Assembly (NCBI GenBank): GCA_017591395.1 | Contig: WEDG01005047.1 | Span: forward strand, 1 to 64,000 | Length of the DNA stretch: 64,000 bases | Origin: Schistocephalus solidus | Taxonomy: Eukaryota; Platyhelminthes; Cestoda; Diphyllobothriidea; Diphyllobothriidae | Direction: 5' to 3' | Part shown: piece by piece, positions 50,801-61,000 of the stretch | Numbering within the stretch: position 1 is the stretch's first letter | Layout of the letters: every line of letters begins with the position of its first letter | Notes under the pieces: model-generated | The model's input: the letters and a program-made list of their open reading frames with translations, nothing else | What the model was told of the DNA's origin: nothing | Database searches by the model: none | Program-made: the position numbers and the translations under genes

Positions 50801-53800
50801 CATCTTAGCAGCTTTCTCTGTTGACGATATGGATGCGGAGTTCAGTACCGGTGCGATACTCGTATCCTTTTGTGTTCCAGAAATTAACTGGAGCCTATAC
50901 GCAGTTATAATATGAAGACTACCGACTAAGAAGTTTATATATGTATATAACCTGACCAATAAATTCCACCTCGTATCCCTTGGCTATCGGCACCCAGCAT
51001 ACGACTAGTTCCTCTCTGAGCCTGGCTACTCAGGCACTGGACAGCTGGGTATGGCGACATAGTACATATGTTGGTCATTTCCCAAATGGGTTCCTTTGCC
51101 TCGAACACCTCCCATCCCGATCGGCATTCCATTCCTACAATTAATTCTTAACGATAAAATCGAAGGGGTGCCTTTTTCCAGACTTTGATTAACCAATAAT
51201 GTAAATGTGCCTACCTCTCGAACATCCATTTTATGTTTGCGGAGCGTGTTTTTCCGTTTTTGTTGCCTTGTGCCTGTATAATTAATGGGACATTTGGTGC
51301 AGAACCGCGCAGCTTATAAGAAACAAGCACCGTCTCTTGTAAAGGTTCGTAAAACCAAACTTTGGCTTCAATTAAAACAAAAATGTAATTTCTGCGTTTG
51401 AATGTAGCGAAAATAAATGCCACTGATATTACACTTGCAAGATTACAAACCACCAATAACCTAAAATCAAGCCATTCAGTTCAAACCCCCTAGAGATAAT
51501 GCGAGAAAACAGACAATATCTAACCACGTGAGCTTGCCGACTGAAGTTCTGCCAATTCAACCTAACATCTTGTGTTAGACTTTCGTAGTCCACAAATTGA
51601 ATCTATTTATGTGACTTCATTATTCACACTTTTTCCGGTAAATTTGGTGTCTGCGCCATTTCACGTGGGACTGGAAGGCCTCTGCGGCTAATTCGAACGT
51701 CACCTCGAAGCAGAACACACAGAATCACTTTTCAGTCTGTGCCATATAAATCTCTTAATGTAATCGGCCTAGTTTGTTGCCCAGATTAAGAGAACTCTTA
51801 CGTGTTGTCTAATCACTGAACGGATTAACGAGCATGTACCGCTGCAGGTGGAGTTTGAGCCCTTCAATACTATGAACAACTCTTTCGGTGGACATGTTAT
51901 GAAATATTTGTAATAGTCTAGGGCATTTATATATAGGCCTTGCGTGATTTGCTCAAGGCCGTTTGCCGCAACAAATATTTGCCAATGAAGGAAGTGGCAT
52001 AACAGAATTTCTCAGTTCTTGATCATCTTTGCGTCAAAGTTGCATATCAACCAAGCAGTTGTGTGCACGAAATCCACTATTTCTGTTGGACGAGTCAACT
52101 TCCACAGCAGGAAGTAAGTATTGTGCAAAAAAAGGTTGTGAACTCTTTTCGCGAGCAAGCAAAATAAAGGCAGCACTCGGATGGCAAATATGGACGAAAT
52201 GCGCTGTCTGCACGATCTGTTTCAAACTGGCCACCTGTCAGGAGCGTGTGGCACCAGATGTCCGCTACCTCGCTGTGGCAGATGTCTACTAGCGAGGATA
52301 AGACAGCACTCCAACTATCTAGTATGCATTGTATAGCGTCAGAAGGGTTTTCGAGGCCTTAGAACACATAATGGACAACTTCAGTATTCGCGACCCACAA
52401 GGCACAAACAAGTCATGCGCACTAATTCCATATAACAATATTCGCGTTTCCCCTGCCATCTATCCCAGCGGCGGTAACCATTGGCTTTAGCGGCTACACA
52501 CGTTATTAATTCAAATATACCCTCAGATTTTTAGTATGATTACGATCGGAAGAACCGAAAGCCACAGAGCGTGGGAGATGTTTGAGGCATGGGAATCCGG
52601 CGACGAACCGATCAACAGCAACCAGTCTGAAGAACGCACATGAAATGTGCGATTGGATCCTGCTACCACCAGCATTTGCGGGAGCTGGATACTGATCTGA
52701 TTGGCTATTTTCAACACAGCCTCTCTGTTTCTTTAAGTTATTGTCATCTTTATGGTTACCTTACGACAATAACCTTTTTTTTCCAAAATATAATTCTTGC
52801 TAGGAAATAACAAAGAAGTAAATCGAAAGTCACTTAGTTGCCTATAATTCCCTCTTGCGAACACTGCGTCGCACGTTGCACTCTGAATTTGAGATTGCAT
52901 TGACTAGTATTACCACCAGAGTCGCCTACCGGTTTTCGGGGGCTTAGGACCACAGCCACCCGTGAATAGCTGAAATCGGCAAATACCTGAGAGATAATTT
53001 ATAAACTTATAACTGTTTATTTAAATGTTCACATATCACTTTACCTTAAAATATCCTCCTAAAACTCTTGCATATTATTTACAATAGTATCTTTAAGAAT
53101 ACCTGGTTTACAAGTGAACCCCACCTACAAGCTCCCCTCTGTTCAGGCCCATACATTCCATATTAATATTTAAAAAATAGTGAATAATTTGTTCTATAAA
53201 AATAGATTTGGTCATGAAAGTAACTGACAATAATTAGCGAATATTTTAGATATTCTGTACAAAATATCCGGGAGTACCTGAATCCGTGAATAGGCGTCAA
53301 TTGTATTTTTACGCCTTGATATTCGATCTCCTACGTCAAAATTACAATTGGTATGCCGGTGGCCCCTTAAGTTTTACCTTCACCATGGAGCCTTTGAATC
53401 GTTTAACCCCCCCCCGCCCTTAATTAGACAATGCCCTTTATCCCAGAGGCCAGTATTAACGTTTGCGTAGGCTGGGATTGCGTGGGAGAGGAGTCTAAGA
53501 AGCAGCTGCTACACCTTATCTTCCTAACTCCACCGTCTTTTAGTGACACGACACGATGAAGACAATGGCTGGCCTGGAAGAAGTTCCATCTCCGCGGGCC
53601 ACTTCTTTTCTGTTACCTCATTTCAGTGCTTCCACACTTCAGATATACTGGTCCAACAAAGAAGCTGGCTTAAAGCCCGGCAGGCATTCTCGATGATGCG
53701 CAACTGGGGAAGACTTGGGGGCAAACCTAGGTGCGGTTTTTCATCGCGTCAACCACCTACGCCATGTCCCGCCTCCGGTCTTCTTGCCTTGGTTATGACA

Positions 53801-54699
53801 CCTTGCCCAGGTGGGAGAGGAGGAGAGAGTGAGGTAGATACTGCGCTGGTCTAAAATCACTTGCACACACAGTTCGATCGTCGATCTCAAAGTGGTTCAT
53901 CGTGTGCCCACAGCATGGTGATGCAGAGACAGTGAATTGCAAGTGGTGTAGTTTTTCATGATAGTAGACTTGTGCTTCAGCTACCACACTTTCTTTCTCC
54001 CACCTCACCCGTCTGTGACCCGTGTCAAAATAGAGTCGAAAAAACCGGAGGCAGTGTCGGGTGCAGGTGGCTGGGGCCACGCCGAGCTCCGAAACCACGT
54101 AGTGGCGGTGCCGTAGAGGCCACATAAGAAAGGAGCCATCGGAGCCTGACTCTCAGTCTGCCAGTCAGCCCCTCCACACAAACACACACTGAGGTGAATT
54201 TGTCGCAGCTGCTGAGGTATCTAATGACATTATTTACGCGTACAACACTCAGGACCGACCATACAAAACATGAGCACTAGAATTTGATAGAGGAGGGTGG
54301 ATACTAGCACTCCAGTCTCATTTACGCGCTAGTCAACCTCCATGCACCACCTTGCTGTGGGGTACAGGGAGGTCGTCAGAATCACCGGTCGAACAGCCGC
54401 AATTACATGAACTAGGACTCAATAAAAAGGGTCTCTCATTGTTTATAGTTGTGGGGGTCACAGCAGCCTGGCCCTCAGTTCGCAGCAGGAGCGAGTTGTT
54501 TTGTCAGTTGTCAACCTGTCGATCTACGACTGTAAACTCGACAGGAAAGTTTAATGACAGGTCAGATCTGCTGCTGCAAGGAATTTACCCGCAGGAACTC
54601 TATTAATCTCCTGTGCCTAGTCCATATACTAGTAACGCACCCGAGTTAGACCAAATGAATATGACACCGGGAGCAGTGAATTATCTAGCCTCAGAATTT

Positions 54700-54745
<46 letters not shown>

Positions 54746-54976
54746 AAATCACCTGTCCGAATCACCTGACTCCATGTCCTGCACTTAATAATTTCAGAAA
54801 TTATTACCCCGATTATTCTCTGGAGTCCATTTACCAGAAACCGCATAGGGAACGCTGGGGGACCCACTGAGGAGCCGAACCCCTCGTTGCTGTGTCACGC
54901 AGCAGCAGAAATATCGGCGAAACACGTGTCTGGACTTTTAGCTAGTACCTATGTCGGATGTACGGTATAATGTCTT

Positions 54977-55025
<49 letters not shown>

Positions 55026-58000
55026 CTATTATGAACGTTCCGAAAATCGATGTAAATATTTGAGTTTAAATCGATCAACTATTGCAGAATATTGACAAGT
55101 TGCAAACAGGCAGTCAATATTGTAAGTCATTCAGTGTTGAAATGATAAATGTAAATGTAACAGTTAAGCATTATCTGGACGCATAAATAACTGATTGTAA
55201 CCGGAGTTTAGGCACTACCCCGACAATGCTGAAACTCGTACTAGTCAACGTGACGGCCAAGACGTACTGGTAAACCAGTTTAGGTCAGCTGCCTCTTAAC
55301 TCATTTCCAACAACAATTGATGTACCGCCAAGGAGTCTGCTGAAGGGTTCAGTCTACCTGGTTTCGTAAAACGAATCAAGACTATCCACACGTTGTTTGC
55401 TAATTTAGTAAGCTTGCATTTTTAAATGTTATATTAATTTCAATACGTTTTAAAATAAATGGATCAACGTTATTTTTCTGACCCCTAACTTATTGCCTTT
55501 CCGGCATAGCTGCCTAAGAATTCTCTTAGTGAAGGCATCTTCTGTAATTTTACCTCTATATCCTTTGCAAAAAAAGTTATATGCAAGTCTAACGACTGCG
55601 ACACGTTTCCGGATAAGCGATTTGCCAAAATTGAGACGGTCATGGTGAAATGAGGAAAAGGACTGGCGGATACATCTTAGCCCAAACCCCCAAAAAGGTT
55701 GCCTCTTTATGTCAGATTTGTTGTACAGCGCTTCCGAGGGACTTTCATACGTGAGATAATGTACCAAAGTAGAGAAAATGGTAAAAAACGCATGAAATTG
55801 TGTATGCAACTTTCCCATAGCAAGTTTCTTGTTACCTCTGCGTTCTGTAAAATGGGAAGATCTCCCCGGATTAGGGAAATATTTCATTTTCTCTATGTTA
55901 TTGTTAACCGTTTCAGAGCGGTCATTATTCGAGCCTTTGATACTCCACGAGAAAAGTGTTTTATCTTAAGGGTTCTGCAATAGTTTGGTTATTTTGGATA
56001 ATCAGTGCATGTCTAATAGCATTTGAGTATTACCTAGTTTTTTCGCGTGGAACGGCCTTTGCAAAAAAAGTGCTTTATTATTTTTGATGCAGAGGTCAAA
56101 CTTCTCTCTCTCTGTTTACCTCGTATGTGCTCATGGAATTCGTTTGCTTTTCTGGAAATTCTGACTTCACTGCATAGCGGATCATCTTCCACAATGCAAG
56201 TCTAATCACAGTAGAACCATTCACCGCACAGATTCCAACTAATCTACTGCAACGTCAAATAATTACTTCGCGTAAACTTTTTCTCGATTTTGAATATATT
56301 TTCACCTCCAATTGTTTGGTTTATTGCATTTTAGGTTGCGGTAGCTACAATCGTTTCAGAATTTGCTAAACTCAACGAAAGATATGAGGTTAGTATTGTC
56401 GGCGAAATCCCCAGAGGGTAAATTATCATGTGATTATTGTTAGCATGCTTTTTCTAGATTGCCGGTTCCAATAGTACCCTCCTTCAACATGTTCAACGAG
56501 GTTGTTGGAGATGTCTTTGTGATTGCCATAGTAACTTTTGCTATTTCTGCGTCACTGGTGAAATTGTATGCTACGGAGTACGGATACGATGTCCTCTACA
56601 ATCAGGTAAGATATTTTCGGTGAGAGAAACAGAGCAAGTGACAGATTTCAATTTCAATTTCAAAATATCGCGTTTTTAAAGTAAGATTCTCAAACCACAA
56701 CAGTCGCATGTACTAGAAGCGACAGCATTAATGGAAAAAATGATGGACAACCTGTAATCTCAATCAGACAGTCTTTTGGCAAGAAGTTTTGTCATCAGTG
56801 AAGTTGCACTGCATTTATCTGCATTGATGCATTGGTGAAAGCAGTTAATCATTGGCATCATTCATGCAGTATATATGGCTTTCAGAAGCAAATCACACTT
56901 TGATCTACTGCAGTTATACTACTTTAGTCATAGCCTAGATCTTGTTCGTGATGTCTGCTTACGATCCGGGTTCTGAGGTCAAGATTTCGCGAGGGCGGTT
57001 TCATTGTATGTAGCCTCGGGTAGACGAAGTTATTATTCATTTCGAGGAGTACGAAACCCAACAAAATCTCACTGCGACAGTTATGGTACAGCAGGCGTTG
57101 TCTGCTCGATGAATTTTTGGAGTCTTAGTTTGAACAAATATGTATACCAAATAGTGTAAAATTCGAGTTTTATTGTTTGCCTAACTTTTCCTTTTCAAAA
57201 ATTTCCAATTGTAAAAAGGCTGAGAAAAAAAAATATTAGCAGTTTTTTCTGTTGCAAACTACCTACAGTAACTCTGGTAGCCAGATCCCCAGGGTTCAAA
57301 AAGCAAACACCACATGTTATCTAGGCGATGCCAAATCACAAGCCAGTTGATATTTGACAGTTTCGTTTATTCTTTGACAACAGCCAGCAAAAATAGGCCG
57401 AAGAGGTAGGATTTTAAATATCATTTATCGTGAAGTCAATAACAGTAAACCATAATATGGTAGGGTGTAACATTTCGCGGCTTTCCTTTCTGGACTTACG
57501 CTCTTCTCCGGTCTGTATTTTGGCAGGATGGTAAAAATCCGAAGTCCTAGTGCTAGATTCACCATGTCTTCTAAGACGACTTCCAGACGATCGGTCGAGC
57601 ATTCACAGCGAAATCCATTTTCCCTCAGACAACCTGACAGCAACTGCATTAAATGGACGAATCATGCATCAGCAGGATTAAGTATGGTGGGCAGCCGATA
57701 CGTACTTTTAACTAAAATTGACTGCAATCTCTTCGGAGACATGAGTTTTCATAGGAACGCTTATTTGCCCCTCACTTGGTTGCACGGCCTCAATTTGAAA
57801 CGGAACATTCGGTATATTATCAGCATATGGTTTATTTGGTTTTACAACGTTCGATGCCGTTTTCACTTGCCGTGCCCAACCAAAAACGTCTGGCGAGATA
57901 CGGATGTCGGCAACGCCATTAACCACCGCCTGTTTCGAAATTTTAGCTGTATTCGAATAAATTTGAAGGGGGTATGCTACAATTGGGGATGGTTTGACGC

Positions 58001-61000
58001 AAATAAGTTACCTAAACCATTGAAACAGACAAATTACATGTAAATTACAATGAAAAAGCATTTGTGGGTTAATGCAAACACTTGACGGCTTAGACCAAGG
58101 GCTATCGTTCAATGTAGCCTTATCAGAAGTCTTTCAGTCTGACATAAGAACTTTATTTAAAAATATGTTAAGGGTGACTTTTGGCTTATGGACACCACCG
58201 GCAGGCATGTTATCCGTAGCTTAGCTGGTAGAGAACCCGCACGAATTCAGGAAGTCGGTGATTCGGAGCAACTAGAGCATTTTCCATTGGCTTGAATAAG
58301 CGGACGAAAGGCTGGTCAACAGGCCAACTTAGCAGCACCCGCTTAGTAGCGACAAGCTCGTCACTTCCACTCGCAATGCCAAACCATTTGTTTGAATGTA
58401 ACTGATCATTTTAGCTGTGAGGTCTTTACATCGGTATTATCAAAATAGGCGCCTGTTTAATAAATCTATTTTCAGGAACTCGTTGCTCTTGGTCTATCCA
58501 ACATATTTGGATCCTTCTTCCAATGCATCGCCTCCTGTGGCGCTCTTGCTCGAAGTGCTGTTGTTGTGTCCGTGGGTATGGTTTCCCAGGTAATGCATTT
58601 TTGTATGTTTAGCGGTGTTTTCTCTGAATTTGAACTTTCTCAAACCTCCTGGTCATTGAAGGCGGAATCTTAAGTGCTTTTTTGACCAGAATACTGGCTA
58701 GCTTGGACTTCATTCAAAACCAGGCGTGGAGAATATCATACCAACAATATAAGTATTAGTAGAGAAGAAGGCTATTTGAACACCGAAACAACGTTTTTAT
58801 TATCCTGAGCTTACGAGCTCGTGTAGGAGTCCAACTTTAGGGATAGCAGCAGCAACAGAAGAAAGCTACGCTTAACGGGGGTACCAGCCAATCAATAATT
58901 AATGGCGCAAGTCTTGAGGTGACTGACAGGGCTCTGGATGCCGGCGCAAAATCGATACATCGGTTGATAAGGTTCCCATCCAAGGACCAGGTTTTAATCA
59001 ATTCGCAGTTTGACCTTCTTCTGGCGTTGGTGATTATATTGACGACTGCGAAGTTGAAATCATGATCCGTTTCATAGGTGTGAGCAGTTGCTTCCGCTTA
59101 TTTGTCGCTCTCTAGCACAGTCATTTTACGCTCATGTATGCGCGATCCTAGCATACGTTCAGTCTGGCATGTCTAATTACATGGACAGTCCAGGCATAGG
59201 ATGCAATGCACTACTTAAATATGCTCTTGATTAATGGACACAGATCGGAAGAGACGTTGGCGCCTAAGGTAACTTTTTCTCTCCCTCCACCCGCATAACT
59301 AGCCATGTCCCTGACGCCAGAGAGAAAGATCGCGTACATTTTCACACATAAGGCTCACAGTATGAGCCGTGGAAAAAAACCCATTATTTAACCGATTTTT
59401 TTGGGCATTTCCACCAATCTGTCTTTTTCGGAGTTGATTTGGTATTTATTCCGCTGGTGAATTAACAATGTGTTTTAAGTGCTAAGCCAGACGAACTGGA
59501 TAGCGAACGAAATCCTCGCATATTCCAGAAATTCACATGCATCCTTCATTTGACTGTTTGTGACTCTTGTTAATTGGAGTGTTGAGGGATTCAAAACTTC
59601 AGCAGTCAAAAGAATGTACCTTGAGCCTTTAGGTGCGGGAAATGCAGTAGTTTCAGCTCGGTACCTGCAGACCCTCCTATGCCCTATGTGGGGGACACCC
59701 TTTTACAGGTTTCTTCTACAGTTGTAGCAAGTGCTTATGGTCGGAGTCTTTTGGTAAATTAACCTAAAATTCGTGATCCTTGCACAAAAATTCCGCGCGA
59801 GTGAAAGACTGAGAATTATTGCATTTTTAATTAATGCTGTATGCAGCCTTTGCTTTAATAATATTTCCGCCCGAGCACTTGAAGCGGTGCTGCGGAGGAC
59901 GTCGGAAGGGAAGGTTAGGTGGACACTGAGAGCTCAAAACGCCACGGAATAGTCGGTCATGCGGGCCGTAATTTTCCACAAAGACAGGGAAATAACTTGG
60001 TTTGGGCATAAAACCATCCGGCATTTCTAAGTGCCTAGATGTTCTGAAGTCTGTGATAGTAACTGGGGTCATGTGCGTTATTTGGTAGAAGAGTGGTAGA
60101 AATGTGACAAGGAAGCACAAGTTAGTTTGAAATAAGAACGGACTGCCCGTTGTCAGGACGGGTCATGTGATAAAGGGCACTTCAAAAGAAGCTGCCATTC
60201 CAGAACAGTCATACAATGCATAAGAAAACGGGTAAGTAGTAGCTGAGGCATACACTCTTAACGACAACAAGGGCTCTCCGTGTTGGGTCTCACAGGGACC
60301 TAAAGACCGATAGCGCCGTTATCAGGGGACGCGCCCCCTCGGTCTTTAGAAACGGACGGTTACAATACTTTAAAGAATTAAGTCGGAAGATTACTATTCT
60401 TGGACTATATCCTCCTTTATCATTTGTTGATGCGATCATACCTCTTGCCAGAGTTGAATCAAAAACTAATATACAGCCATCTTAACTGCTGTTGAGGCAA
60501 AAACCTTATTTGCTGCAGTATGTTTAGTATTTTGCGCAGGTTACGGAGTTAACGAACAAGAATCTGAAACTTCGTCCTTGCTCCTGTTATGAGATTGTCA
60601 TAGACATTATCAACGAGAATAAAAGGGACTGGAATGAAAGGATAACATTACTATACCAATCTCCGCCTGCGTACTACCTGGGGTGGGAAACCAGCACTAA
60701 AACAAACATTTTGCTCCTGAGTTGCAGAATTTTATCCTTTCGGTCGCAGTCGAGATTGCTGACAATCATATAACTTTTTCGGACCTCAGCCGAGCAAACG
60801 CTATTTTATACGAATAAGTATGTATTTCAAGCAACTTCCAAACAATTGACTTTATAAAAATCTTGGTGCATCTATGAGCACTCAACAAGCACGCAATGTA
60901 ACACAACGAAGGGCCTTTTTACTACCAAAACCACCTCTAATCCACTCGAAAGGTAACCCTGTTGACTAAATTTTCCCCAGTTCTATCTCCATCCCAACCT

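Noticed and set aside
55450..55983. Overlapping 145- and 94-codon ORFs on opposite strands
   Set aside because: Composition is low-information and no motif is present. Most likely chance.
58205..58275. Functional tRNA gene
   Set aside because: The A box is good, but the B box is degenerate and the acceptor arms do not pair. A SINE head is more likely.
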